Source: Spirochaetaceae bacterium (GTDB taxonomy: Bacteria > Spirochaetota > Leptospiria > Leptospirales > Leptonemataceae). Taken from it: a DNA stretch of 56,400 nt. Made by a program: the position numbers and the translations under genes. The first letter of the stretch is position 1, and every line of letters starts with the position of its first letter. Positions 1 to 8,520 of this stretch are shown here, one piece after another. The notes beneath the pieces are model-generated. The model saw nothing but the letters and a program-made list of their open reading frames with translations. It was not told the origin of the DNA and searched no databases. Location: assembly GCA_002729885.1 (NCBI GenBank), contig PBUB01000020.1, positions 1 to 56,400 on the forward strand. The letters run 5' to 3'.

Positions 1-1178
1 AAGAAGCCAATAAGACAAAGCTGGAAGGAGTCTTCCGAAACATTGACTTCAACTCCGAGAGCAACCTTGGAAAGACGAAAGATCGCAATGCTCGTCTAAA
101 GAATCTACTCACGGATTTCCATGATCCCCGTCTGGACCTTCGTCCTTCCCGAATCGGAAACCTTGATATCATTGGCAATGCATACGAATACCTGATTGCC
201 CGATTTGCTGCCAATGCCGGAAAGAAAGGTGGTGAGTTCTATACTCCTGCTGAAGTTGCCGAACTCCTGGCAAGACTCGTTGAACCGAAGTCCGGAGATA
301 CAATCTGTGATCCTACCTGTGGTTCCGGTTCTCTCTTGATCAAGGCAGCCAACCTCGTCGAAGATGGAAACCGGGCCCTGTACGGCCAGGAGTCGAACGG
401 TTCCACCTGGGCTCTGGGTATGATGAACATGTTCCTGCATGGAATGGATTCGGCCCGAATGGAGTGGGGAGATACGTTAAACAACCCCCAGCTTCTTGAG
501 AAAGACAAGCTCATGAAGTTCAACGTCGTCGTTGCAAATCCTCCTTTCTCTCTCGATAAATGGGGAGCCGATACTGCCGAGGCTGATACCTTTAATCGAT
601 TCTGGAGAGGAGTTCCTCCGAAGTCGAAGGGGGACTATGCATTCATAACTCACATGGTCGAAACGGCTCACGAGACTGATGGACGAGTGGCTGTTATTGC
701 TCCTCATGGAGTTCTCTTTCGTGGATCCTCTGAAGGAAAGATTCGTCAGGCATTCATCGAAGAGAACCTCCTGGATACCGTTATCGGTCTTCCTCCCAAT
801 CTCTTTTATGGAACCGGCATTCCTGCCTGCATTCTCGTGTTCAAGAAAGGACGAAAGAAGAAGGACGTTCTCTTTATCGATGCCAGCCGGGAGTTTGAGC
901 AGGGAAAGAATCAGAACCGACTTCGAGAGAAAGATCTGAAGAAGATCCTCGATACTTATACGAAACGTAAGTCAGTCGATAAGTATGCTTACGTTGCTTC
1001 TATCTCTGAGATCGAAGAGAATGAATACAATCTAAATATCCCACGATACGTGGATACCTTCGAAGAGGAAGAGGAGATCGACATCAAGGCTGTTCAGAAA
1101 GAGATCGAATCCATCGACAAAGAGCTGGCTACGGTTGAGCAGGAGATGTCCGGGTATTTGAAGGAGTTGAATCTTTGA
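1..1178 (+). CDS. hsdM: Type I restriction-modification methyltransferase subunit HsdM (5'-truncated by window edge)
   Basis: This is the N6-adenine methyltransferase subunit of a type I restriction-modification system. It works with HsdS to methylate the recognition site. The frame is open from base 3, so the start lies before the window. The S-adenosylmethionine-binding and catalytic signature of the family is visible in order: GEFYTP (231-248), DPTCGSGSLL (309-338) and the N6-adenine motif NPPF (537-548). The C-terminus is a charged helix rich in Glu and Lys, as usual for HsdM. The stop codon overlaps the TTG start of hsdS by four bases, so the two are translationally coupled. The identification is secure; only the N-terminus is missing from view. 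Confidence 0.96.
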   Translation, partial: EANKTKLEGVFRNIDFNSESNLGKTKDRNARLKNLLTDFHDPRLDLRPSRIGNLDIIGNAYEYLIARFAANAGKKGGEFYTPAEVAELLARLVEPKSGDTICDPTCGSGSLLIKAANLVEDGNRALYGQESNGSTWALGMMNMFLHGMDSARMEWGDTLNNPQLLEKDKLMKFNVVVANPPFSLDKWGADTAEADTFNRFWRGVPPKSKGDYAFITHMVETAHETDGRVAVIAPHGVLFRGSSEGKIRQAFIEENLLDTVIGLPPNLFYGTGIPACILVFKKGRKKKDVLFIDASREFEQGKNQNRLREKDLKKILDTYTKRKSVDKYAYVASISEIEENEYNLNIPRYVDTFEEEEEIDIKAVQKEIESIDKELATVEQEMSGYLKELNL

Positions 1179-2398
1179 GCTCACCGACCTACCAAAAAAT
1201 ACCCATCAAGGAACTTATAGATCCGAAACGCGGTCTGACATACGGCATTGTTCAGCCGGGAGATTATCATCCCAACGGAGCAATAATGATAAGGAGCCAA
1301 GATTATGTTAAGGGATGGAACTCACTTACTGATCTTTTTCGTGTCTCCCCTGACGTTGAAGCTCCTTACATGAGATCTCGAGTCCAAGCGGGGGATATCT
1401 TGATAACTGTAGTCGGGGCTAATTTAGGCAGGGTGGCTATGGTGCCGAATGTCCTCGATGGGGCCAACATATCTCGATCTGTTGCTCGACTAAGCTTTAG
1501 AACTGATCTTACCGTCTCCCCTTTCATGTTTCAGATGCTACAATCAGGTGTTTTGGAACGGATCTATTATTTCAGCAAAGTCGGTGGGGCTCAGCCAGTC
1601 ATAAATCTGAAGGATATCCTACAGTACATTATCCCCCTCCCACCCCTTCCCGAACAGAAGAAGATAGCCCGTATCCTCTCTACCTGGGATAAAGCTATCG
1701 AGCTTCTGGAAAAGAAGATAGCAGCCAAAGAAAAGCTGAAGAAAGGCCTGATGCAGCAGCTACTGACCGGCAAGAAACGATTCAAGGAATTCGGTAAGCC
1801 GGCAAAGGATGGAGAGTTGCCGGAAGGATGGACGTTATTTAGTATTGGTGATGTTATTCGTTTTTCCGGTGGATCTCAGCCCCCACGGAATACGTTTATC
1901 AATGAACCCAAAGAGGGGTACATTCGTCTGCTTCAGATTCGAGACTTTAAGGGGGACAAATATCCTACATATATCCCTCGGGACCTTGCAAAGAAGACAT
2001 GTGAATCAGGAGATATCATGATCGGACGCTACGGGCCTCCTATTTTTCAGATATTCTCTGGGAAAGCAGGAGCATACAATGTAGCTCTCATTAAAGCCAT
2101 ACCTAAGGATGAGCTGTTGAAGCAATACATGTATTACTTTCTTTGTCGAGAAGACTTGTTAAGGTATATCGAGTCTTTTGGCCAAAGGTCGGCTGGGCAG
2201 GATGGGATCGATATGGACCAACTCAACGCCTTTCCTTTTCCTCTCCCACCGCTTCCGGAACAGGGGCAGATCGCTGTGCTGCTTGAATCATCTGACACGA
2301 TACTTAGGAAGCTTCGGAGCCGAATTGATTCTCTAAAGGTCCAGAAAAAGGGCCTGATGCAACAACTGCTCACCGGAAAGACAAGGGTAAAGGTGTAA
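1175..2398 (+). CDS. hsdS: Type I restriction-modification specificity subunit HsdS
   Basis: This 407-residue protein determines the DNA sequence recognised by the type I complex. It has the standard two-half design: each half is a target-recognition domain followed by a conserved helical spacer. The spacers are visible as two near-copies beginning PLPPLPEQ and ending KKGLMQQLLTGK, at about residues 155-200 and 360-403. The two recognition domains differ from each other, implying a bipartite asymmetric target. The start is a TTG overlapping the hsdM stop, and the gene ends immediately before hsdR. The repeated spacer DNA is a potential substrate for domain-swapping recombination. The target sequence cannot be read from the protein. 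Confidence 0.96.
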   Translation: MSSPTYQKIPIKELIDPKRGLTYGIVQPGDYHPNGAIMIRSQDYVKGWNSLTDLFRVSPDVEAPYMRSRVQAGDILITVVGANLGRVAMVPNVLDGANISRSVARLSFRTDLTVSPFMFQMLQSGVLERIYYFSKVGGAQPVINLKDILQYIIPLPPLPEQKKIARILSTWDKAIELLEKKIAAKEKLKKGLMQQLLTGKKRFKEFGKPAKDGELPEGWTLFSIGDVIRFSGGSQPPRNTFINEPKEGYIRLLQIRDFKGDKYPTYIPRDLAKKTCESGDIMIGRYGPPIFQIFSGKAGAYNVALIKAIPKDELLKQYMYYFLCREDLLRYIESFGQRSAGQDGIDMDQLNAFPFPLPPLPEQGQIAVLLESSDTILRKLRSRIDSLKVQKKGLMQQLLTGKTRVKV

Positions 2399-5300
2399 AT
2401 GCATTCCCGAAGCTGGAGAGAGGAATACGTTTCCCAGATCCCTGCATTGCAGGTTCTAATTCAACTGGGATATGAATATCTACCTCCCGAGGAAGCTCTT
2501 TCTCTTCGAGGGGGTAAGACGAATCGGGTTCTTCTGGAATCCGTTCTCGAAGGCCAGCTTCGCAAGCTGAACTCCATTCAGTTCAAAGGGAAAGAATACG
2601 AATTCTCCGATTCCAATATCCAGGATGCCATCCGAGACCTGAGAGACATTCCCCTGACCGGTGGTCTTGTATCGAGCAGTGAAGTGGCCTATGACCTCTT
2701 AACTCTGGGAGTGAGCAAAGAGCAGACGATAGACGGTGATCGAAAATCTTTCTCGATGAAGTACATCGATTGGGAGAACCCTGAAAACAACGTCTACCAC
2801 GTAACAGATGAATTCGAAGTGGAAAAGGTCAAGAGCCATGAGTTGAGACGGCCTGATATCGTCCTCTTCGTGAATGGGATCCCCCTGGTTATCATTGAAT
2901 GTAAGAAACCAACGTCAGGCCTCGAAGGCGAAAGCTCGGTCTGGGAGGCTGTCAGCCAACATCTCCGGAACCAGAGATCAGATGAGATTCCGAACCTGTT
3001 CATATATTCCCAGCTACTCCTTTCGATCAACAAGAACGAAGCTCTGTATGCGACAACCGATACTCCCAGGAAATTCTGGGCCGTCTGGAAAGAAGAGAAT
3101 CTGAACGAATCTGAACTGAAGAAATGCATTAACACCACGGAAAGCGACGAACAGAAAGCCCGCCTTCTTGATCATCGGGAACCGGCTGTCCGAAAGCACT
3201 TCGAGGAGCTTGGAGCCGGTGGAGATCGATTACCAACAGAGCAAGACCGAACTCTATATTCGTTGCTCACACCTTCAAGGCTTCTTGAGCTGATTTTTCA
3301 GTACATCGTCTATGACGCCGGGGTAAAGAAGATTACTCGGTATCAGCAATACTTTGCCATTCAGGCTACTCTCGAACGAGTTAGAAATCTCGGATCGGAC
3401 CGAAGGAGAAGAGGCGGAGTCATCTGGCATACAACGGGCAGTGGTAAGAGTTTAACCATGGTTATGCTTGCCAAGTCCCTGGCACTGGAGCCCTCCATTA
3501 AGAACCCCAAGGTCATTCTTGTTACCGACAGAGTGGATCTCGACACTCAAATCTGGAGGACTTTCAAGGCCTGTGGTAAAACCCCCGTCCAGGCAGATTC
3601 CGGCAGGCATCTCGTTGAACTGCTTAAGAAGTCAGATGATGCAATCATTACGACAGTCATTGACAAGTTCGAGCAGGCGGCATCCACGAAGGGGCACATT
3701 AACGAAGACTCCAATACATTCGTATTGGTAGACGAAAGTCATAGAAGCCAGTACGGCTCAATGAATGCAAAGATGGAGAAGGTCTTTCCGAATGCCTGCT
3801 ACATCGGGTTTACGGGAACACCACTTCTGAAGACGGAGAAAAGCACTTCGGCCAAGTTTGGTGGTATCATTCACAAATACTCAATTAACCAGGCAGTGAA
3901 AGATGGAGCCGTCGTTCCACTGCTTTACGAAGGCCGTCTGGCTGTCACGGATGTAAACAAAAAGGCCATCGATCAGTGGTTCGAGAGGGTAACTCTTGAT
4001 CTCACAGATGATCAGAAGGGAGACCTCAAAAAGAAGTTCAGTCGAGCCGAGGCCGTCAATCAGGCCGAACAACGAATTCAGCAGATAGCCTACGATATTT
4101 CAGAGCACTTCACTCGAATCTTCAAGCCGAATGGTCTAAAGGCTCAGCTTGCTTGCTCCAGCAAGGAAACAGCCATTCGATACAAGAAGTTCCTGGATGA
4201 GGTGGGACTTGTGGATGCCGAAGTGATTATTTCGGCTCCGGATACCAGGGAAGGAAACGAGGACACCGACGAAGAGAGCATACCCCTTGTTCAGCAGTTC
4301 TGGAAGAAGATGATGGAGCGGTTTAAGTCAGAGAAGAGCTACAATACCGAAATCATCGAGTCGTTCAAGAAAGAGGGCTCCCCTGATATGCTGATCGTAG
4401 TTGATAAGCTGCTGACCGGCTTCGATTGTCCTCGAAATACGGTTCTTTATGTCGACAAGGCTTTGAAAGAGCATTCACTTCTCCAGGCCATTGCCAGGGT
4501 GAACCGACTGCATGACGATAAGGAGTTCGGATACATCATTGATTACCGGGGCATCCTCGGTGAGCTGGACTCGGCCCTCAACACCTACGGGGCCCTGGAA
4601 GGTTACGAAGAGGAGGACCTGGACGGAACGGTGACTGCCATCCAGGAGGAAATCGGTAAACTACCCCAGAAACATTCGGATCTCGTCTCTTACTTCAAGG
4701 AGGTCACGAACCAGGCTGACACGGAAGCCCTTGAGCAGTATCTTGAAGACGAATTGAAGCGAAAGGAATTCTACGAGCTACTATCCGCATTTGCCGGATC
4801 CTTGAAGGTGGCCCTGAGCAGTTCCAGTTTCATCACGGATACTCCCGAAGAGATGATCAAATGTTACAAAGATGATCTGAAGTACTACCACAATCTTCGA
4901 GCTTCAGTCATGCGACGTTACTCTGAGATCGTCGACTACTCCGAATACGAAAACCGAATCAAAGCCCTGGTGAATCGACACATAAGCTCCACAGATATCG
5001 AAGAGCTAAACGATCCTATCAGCATCTTCGACACCGATGCTTTTGAAAAAGAGCTTCAGAAGTTGAAGGGAGATAAGGCAAGGGCCGACACGATTGCCAG
5101 TCGAACGAAGAAGACCATAACAGAGAACTGGGACAAGGACCCGGCCTTTTACAAGAGGTTTTCAGAACTTATAGAGGAAGCCTTTCGGGCCTATCGAGAT
5201 AAGAGGTATTCAGAGGCCGAACTTCTCGAGCAGATGCGGGAGCTGAACAAAGCCGTCGTCGACAAAGACCAATCCAACCTTCCTGCAAAGTTACATGGGA

Positions 5301-5590
5301 AGGACCAGGCCTCTGCTTTCTATGGTATCGTGGCTGATATCTTCCAGAGTAAAGAAGTAAATACCGACCCGGATATCCTTGCAGACATTGGCCTCAAGGT
5401 GGATGAGATCATTGAGTCCAGGAAGATAGTTCATTGGACTACCAACCAGGATGTTCAGAACAAGATGCTCATAGAAATAGAGGATTATCTCTACAGCATC
5501 AAAGGACGATACGATCTGGAGCTGGATGCGGATACCATTGATGCAATCCTGGAAAAGGTAATCGATACGGCCCAGAAAAGGGATAGTTGA
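2399..5590 (+). CDS. hsdR: Type I restriction-modification endonuclease and translocase subunit HsdR
   Basis: This 1063-residue protein is the ATP-dependent translocating nuclease of the type I system and is of normal family length. The N-terminal PD-(D/E)xK nuclease site is visible as D153 and E167-x-K169 (in the stretch IIECKKP). The superfamily II motor follows: Walker A TTGSGKS at 345-351, DESH box at 445-448, a GFTGTPLL motif III-like segment, and a motif VI-like QAIARVNR segment. The long C-terminal helical part would dock on the methylase. The ATG start lies directly after the hsdS stop with no gap, so the three hsd genes form one operon. No disruption is seen, so the system appears intact apart from the window edge. 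Confidence 0.97.
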   Translation: MHSRSWREEYVSQIPALQVLIQLGYEYLPPEEALSLRGGKTNRVLLESVLEGQLRKLNSIQFKGKEYEFSDSNIQDAIRDLRDIPLTGGLVSSSEVAYDLLTLGVSKEQTIDGDRKSFSMKYIDWENPENNVYHVTDEFEVEKVKSHELRRPDIVLFVNGIPLVIIECKKPTSGLEGESSVWEAVSQHLRNQRSDEIPNLFIYSQLLLSINKNEALYATTDTPRKFWAVWKEENLNESELKKCINTTESDEQKARLLDHREPAVRKHFEELGAGGDRLPTEQDRTLYSLLTPSRLLELIFQYIVYDAGVKKITRYQQYFAIQATLERVRNLGSDRRRRGGVIWHTTGSGKSLTMVMLAKSLALEPSIKNPKVILVTDRVDLDTQIWRTFKACGKTPVQADSGRHLVELLKKSDDAIITTVIDKFEQAASTKGHINEDSNTFVLVDESHRSQYGSMNAKMEKVFPNACYIGFTGTPLLKTEKSTSAKFGGIIHKYSINQAVKDGAVVPLLYEGRLAVTDVNKKAIDQWFERVTLDLTDDQKGDLKKKFSRAEAVNQAEQRIQQIAYDISEHFTRIFKPNGLKAQLACSSKETAIRYKKFLDEVGLVDAEVIISAPDTREGNEDTDEESIPLVQQFWKKMMERFKSEKSYNTEIIESFKKEGSPDMLIVVDKLLTGFDCPRNTVLYVDKALKEHSLLQAIARVNRLHDDKEFGYIIDYRGILGELDSALNTYGALEGYEEEDLDGTVTAIQEEIGKLPQKHSDLVSYFKEVTNQADTEALEQYLEDELKRKEFYELLSAFAGSLKVALSSSSFITDTPEEMIKCYKDDLKYYHNLRASVMRRYSEIVDYSEYENRIKALVNRHISSTDIEELNDPISIFDTDAFEKELQKLKGDKARADTIASRTKKTITENWDKDPAFYKRFSELIEEAFRAYRDKRYSEAELLEQMRELNKAVVDKDQSNLPAKLHGKDQASAFYGIVADIFQSKEVNTDPDILADIGLKVDEIIESRKIVHWTTNQDVQNKMLIEIEDYLYSIKGRYDLELDADTIDAILEKVIDTAQKRDS

Positions 5591-5596
5591 TCCAGG

Positions 5597-6343
5597 GTGT
5601 CCATAGCATTGAAGAACACAGACTCCACGGATCGAAAGCTCTCCATTCAATACGGAGAGAATCGCATTACCTTTCTGCTAAAGCAATCTGACCGCAAGAC
5701 ACTGGCTATTACCGTCCATCCCGATATGACCGTTGAGGTCAAAGCTCCGAAGAAAGCCAGTTTGCCCGAGGTCAAGGAGCGGGTTCTGAAGCGGGCCCCG
5801 TGGATCCTGAAGCAACAAAGGGAATTCGAGACCTACCTACCGGCTCAGCCCACTCGGAAGTATGTTTCAGGAGAGTCGTTCCGGTATCTGGGAAAGCAAT
5901 ACCGGCTCAAGGTAATCAAGGCCGACCAGCCAGTGCCAGCGGTTAAGCTGAAGAAAGGCTATCTGGAGGTTCATCTTTCCGGTAAGACTGATCAGGCAAA
6001 GATCAAGAAGGCTCTGGATGATTGGTTTAGAAAAAAGGCTCGTGACCTTCTTGCTGAGAGATTCCAGGCTTACCTGAAAAAAACAAAGCTAAAGCTCCGC
6101 CAGGAACCCGTTCTCGATATTCGGAAGATGAAGACCCGGTGGGGATCATGCACGAACGGCAGCAAGGTCATCCTTAATCCGGAATTGATTCACGTCCCGT
6201 CCCGATGTATTGATTATGTGATTGCTCATGAAATATGCCATGTTATTGAACACAATCATAGCAAGCGATTCTACCACCTTCTTGCTCGGGAGATGCCGGA
6301 TTGGAAGGCAGTGCAGAAGAAATTGAATGCGTCTAGCCAGTAA
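5597..6343 (+). CDS. YgjP/WLM-type metal-dependent hydrolase (M48-like metallopeptidase)
   Basis: This 248-residue protein belongs to the YgjP-like (DUF45/WLM) metalloprotease group. The zinc-binding motif is visible as H211-E212-I-C-H215 with a further His at 221 in the HNH tripeptide, and a TRWGSC segment typical of the family precedes it. The GTG start sits six bases after the hsdR stop, so it is probably transcribed with the restriction operon. Genes of this family are often found directly downstream of hsdR; whether it processes or regulates the restriction complex is not established. No signal peptide is visible, so it should be cytoplasmic. The family call is firm, the substrate unknown. 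Confidence 0.9.
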   Translation: MSIALKNTDSTDRKLSIQYGENRITFLLKQSDRKTLAITVHPDMTVEVKAPKKASLPEVKERVLKRAPWILKQQREFETYLPAQPTRKYVSGESFRYLGKQYRLKVIKADQPVPAVKLKKGYLEVHLSGKTDQAKIKKALDDWFRKKARDLLAERFQAYLKKTKLKLRQEPVLDIRKMKTRWGSCTNGSKVILNPELIHVPSRCIDYVIAHEICHVIEHNHSKRFYHLLAREMPDWKAVQKKLNASSQ

Positions 6344-6351
6344 TCTAAGGC

Positions 6352-6549
6352 CTATATTGGGGATTTCACCGAATCTTCTTTGATCTGACTGATGCGTCCG
6401 TGTGCGACTTCTACCGCCGCCGGAAGTGACGGGCCCGTAATGAATTTAAGTGTAATTCTATGCCCGAGATTGCGCCAGCTAAATCCGCTTTCCGCATGTC
6501 CGGTTTCATCCTCTGAAGGTTCGAGGGATAGGCCATTCGGAATTGTCAC
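6352..6549 (-). CDS. Small hypothetical protein (65 aa), doubtful
   Basis: A short minus-strand reading frame with a GTG start lies between the metallopeptidase gene and the CoiA-like gene. The predicted product is soluble, without cysteines, a signal peptide or a motif I recognise. Its composition looks protein-like, but there is no clear ribosome-binding site. It could be a real small gene, a remnant, or chance. Apart from it, the interval 6344-6595 shows nothing. Confidence 0.25.
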   Translation of the reverse strand: MTIPNGLSLEPSEDETGHAESGFSWRNLGHRITLKFITGPSLPAAVEVAHGRISQIKEDSVKSPI

Positions 6550-6595
6550 AGTGCTATGATAATCTGGGTCAGATTGCTTTATTGAGGATGAGAAA

Positions 6596-7396
6596 ATGAA
6601 ATTTGCTTACGTGAACTTAGAAAGGAAAGAGGCAACAAAGGGGGACAGAGGGGTTTGCATTGGCTGCGATTCTGTAGTCATCCCAAAGTGCGGACAACAA
6701 AGGCAGCACCACTGGGCTCACAAGAGCAAGAAGCCTTGCGATTATGAGCGGGAACCAGAGACCCCGTGGCACCGAGACTGGAAAAATCATTTCCCGGAGG
6801 AGTGGCAGGAAATCTTGCAAAGGTCCGAGTCAGGAGAGAAACGCAGAGCAGATGTAAAGACCAAAGATGGCATCGTATTAGAATTTCAACACTCCCCCAT
6901 TGACCCCGAGATTCGGGATGCTCGGAACTCCGTTCATAAGTCTGTGGTGTGGGTTGTCAACGGGACAAGGTTGCCAAGGGAGGTTGAGCAATTCAATAGA
7001 GCGGTTACAGATGTGACGGCATCCACAAAGCACCCTCGCTTAAAGCGCATTCTTGACACCAGCAAGTCCGGACTCCTCAAAAAGTGGAGCGGGTGCCGGT
7101 CGTTAGTCGTGTATGACTTTCAGACCACGGACGAACAGGAAAGGCCGGTTCTTTGGGTTCAATTTCTACCCACCGATTTCGGTACCTACCTCGTTCAGCT
7201 GGAGAAGGCGAACTTTGTGTATGCCCTATTGAATGGGCGTTGGAACCTCTTAGTCCTCGGGTTGTTGCTGCATATCCAACAGGCGGTGCAGCCTCCGGCG
7301 CACAAGCGAAGGGCGATGCAAAAGGAAGCTATCTATCAAGCGGCCCTGCGCAATACCAGACGAGGGAGACAATATACAAACGGTCGCCGACCCTAA
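6596..7396 (+). CDS. CoiA-like competence/nuclease family protein
   Basis: This 266-residue protein resembles the CoiA family, first known from competence in Gram-positives and widespread in accessory DNA. The N-terminus has a zinc-ribbon-like arrangement C21-x2-C24, C32 and H38-W-A-H42 (QHHWAHKS). It is followed by a PD-(D/E)xK-like nuclease core with H59, D86 in RRADV and E96-F-Q98 in LEFQHS, and then a predicted strand VVWVVNG. These are the hallmark residues of the family. The ATG is preceded by GAGGATGAGAAA, which gives a usable ribosome-binding site. The C-terminal 100 residues are less recognisable. It lies downstream of the restriction operon and may act on foreign or damaged DNA; that role is inference. 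Confidence 0.8.
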   Translation: MKFAYVNLERKEATKGDRGVCIGCDSVVIPKCGQQRQHHWAHKSKKPCDYEREPETPWHRDWKNHFPEEWQEILQRSESGEKRRADVKTKDGIVLEFQHSPIDPEIRDARNSVHKSVVWVVNGTRLPREVEQFNRAVTDVTASTKHPRLKRILDTSKSGLLKKWSGCRSLVVYDFQTTDEQERPVLWVQFLPTDFGTYLVQLEKANFVYALLNGRWNLLVLGLLLHIQQAVQPPAHKRRAMQKEAIYQAALRNTRRGRQYTNGRRP

Positions 7397-7527
7397 GCTT
7401 AGTCATTGGCCATGGGGAACCATTGAGAGAATCCGCCTGCCCGTAGCCCTTCCGGTTCCAGCGGGCCAGTCGGAAGCGGTATAGACTTTCCTTTCACCTT
7501 TCGCGGATTCCAAACACGGAAAAGGCC

Positions 7528-7556
7528 TTGACATAGTATGTAGTACATAGTAAATT
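7528..7556 (+). promoter_or_regulatory. Sigma-70-like promoter with palindromic spacer
   Basis: A consensus -35 TTGACA (7528-7533) is followed by a 17-base spacer and a -10-like TAAATT (7551-7556). The spacer contains a perfect inverted repeat TATGTA-G-TACATA (7537-7549), which could be an operator. The expected transcription start falls at or within a base or two of the ATG at 7563, so the transcript would have almost no leader. Confidence 0.55.
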
Positions 7557-7562
7557 TGTCAG

Positions 7563-7820
7563 ATGAAACTCATTACAAACTTTTCTTGCCCAGAGAAATG
7601 GGCAAATTTCGTTGAAAGCCTAGACGGTCGTAACGAAGCGGATTTATGTATAATAGAATTTCAATCGCTGAATGGTAAGATCATTCGGAATGCCTCATTT
7701 AGCTTCTATTTAAAGGAGTCGGATCATCCGGATCTTGCACTAAGGTTCACGGCGAAGGAGCTAAGCGCCGCACGACCATCGGATTGGATTATTCTGCTTC
7801 GGACGCTTTCTGGGCGTTGA
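7563..7820 (+). CDS. Small hypothetical protein (85 aa)
   Basis: This is a small, soluble, slightly acidic protein with no motif I recognise. The C-terminal part is helical with an Arg-rich end. The start is supported by a good promoter ending seven bases upstream; no Shine-Dalgarno sequence precedes the ATG, which fits a leaderless mRNA. It is not part of an obvious operon. I regard it as a likely real orphan gene, possibly accessory, with unknown function. Confidence 0.5.
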   Translation: MKLITNFSCPEKWANFVESLDGRNEADLCIIEFQSLNGKIIRNASFSFYLKESDHPDLALRFTAKELSAARPSDWIILLRTLSGR

Positions 7821-7862
7821 CATTGATTTACAGTGGTTCTGGCAAGAACCGATGATACAGAG

Positions 7863-8048
7863 CTAGATCATGTACTCGGGAAAATGTTTTCGTAAGAAGT
7901 CCCAATCTGAACAATTAAGATACTCCGTATACTCGCTTAACACGCGTACCAAATCGCCGCCAAATCGGAGGTTCAGGCGTTCCTCGTGCCCATTATCATG
8001 GATCGTGTCTACCTCGAAGGTTTCTTTGTTTAGATAGAATTCTTTCAT
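7863..8048 (-). CDS. Small hypothetical protein (61 aa)
   Basis: A short acidic soluble product starts MKEFYLNKETF and ends HFPEYMI on the minus strand. The composition is coding-like and the start is ATG preceded by AAGGGATG, which gives a plausible ribosome-binding site. No family is recognised. It lies just downstream of a reading-frame remnant on the same strand (8101-8274) and may be the surviving second gene of a decayed pair. Confidence 0.4.
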   Translation of the reverse strand: MKEFYLNKETFEVDTIHDNGHEERLNLRFGGDLVRVLSEYTEYLNCSDWDFLRKHFPEYMI

Positions 8049-8100
8049 CCCTTAATGGAATCCACCCAGTGCAGATTCTCATCGATTTTTTGTTGATGAT

Positions 8101-8274
8101 CTATGGCTTCTGTGAAGGGTCCTCTTTCCCCGCGTCCGACTTCATCCCATTTCGGACATTGGCCCTAACGTAGTAAACCTGCCAGACCAGCAACTCATCG
8201 TCATCCACTTTGAAGACACTCTTGCTCCCGCTGCCCGGAGCATAGAAAGCATAGTGCTTGGGGCAATGGAGACT
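8101..8274 (-). pseudogene. Remnant of a small coding sequence, no start codon
   Basis: The minus strand reads a coherent 57-codon stretch (beginning SLHCPKHYAFYAPGSGSK, ending DPSQKP and a TAG stop). A stop codon lies immediately upstream and there is no ATG in frame. The composition looks like real protein, including a DDDELLVWQVYY segment, so I take it as the 3' remnant of a gene whose beginning has been lost. A GTG start inside it cannot be excluded. No family recognised. Confidence 0.35.
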
Positions 8275-8520
8275 CTAGACCTTGAGTTCACTGATTGATT
8301 TCAGCCAACCTGTGATTTTTAATCGATTAAAAACCAGCACTCGACAGGGGCCCAGGGCTTCCCCTGCGACTGCCGCGACCGGAAAACACCTTATCGCAGC
8401 CCAGGATGGCCCTCGAACCATTAGGTTCAGGGCGGCTCCTTGGCTGTTTCTGGCACATAATTTGCATCCTCCATTAAATCAAAAAGAGGAACCCAAAGAG
8501 TGCTCAGCAATGGAGAAAGC

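Noticed and set aside
7153..7446. Second open frame inside the CoiA-like gene
   Set aside because: Shadow of the CoiA-like frame; proline/glycine-rich without motif.
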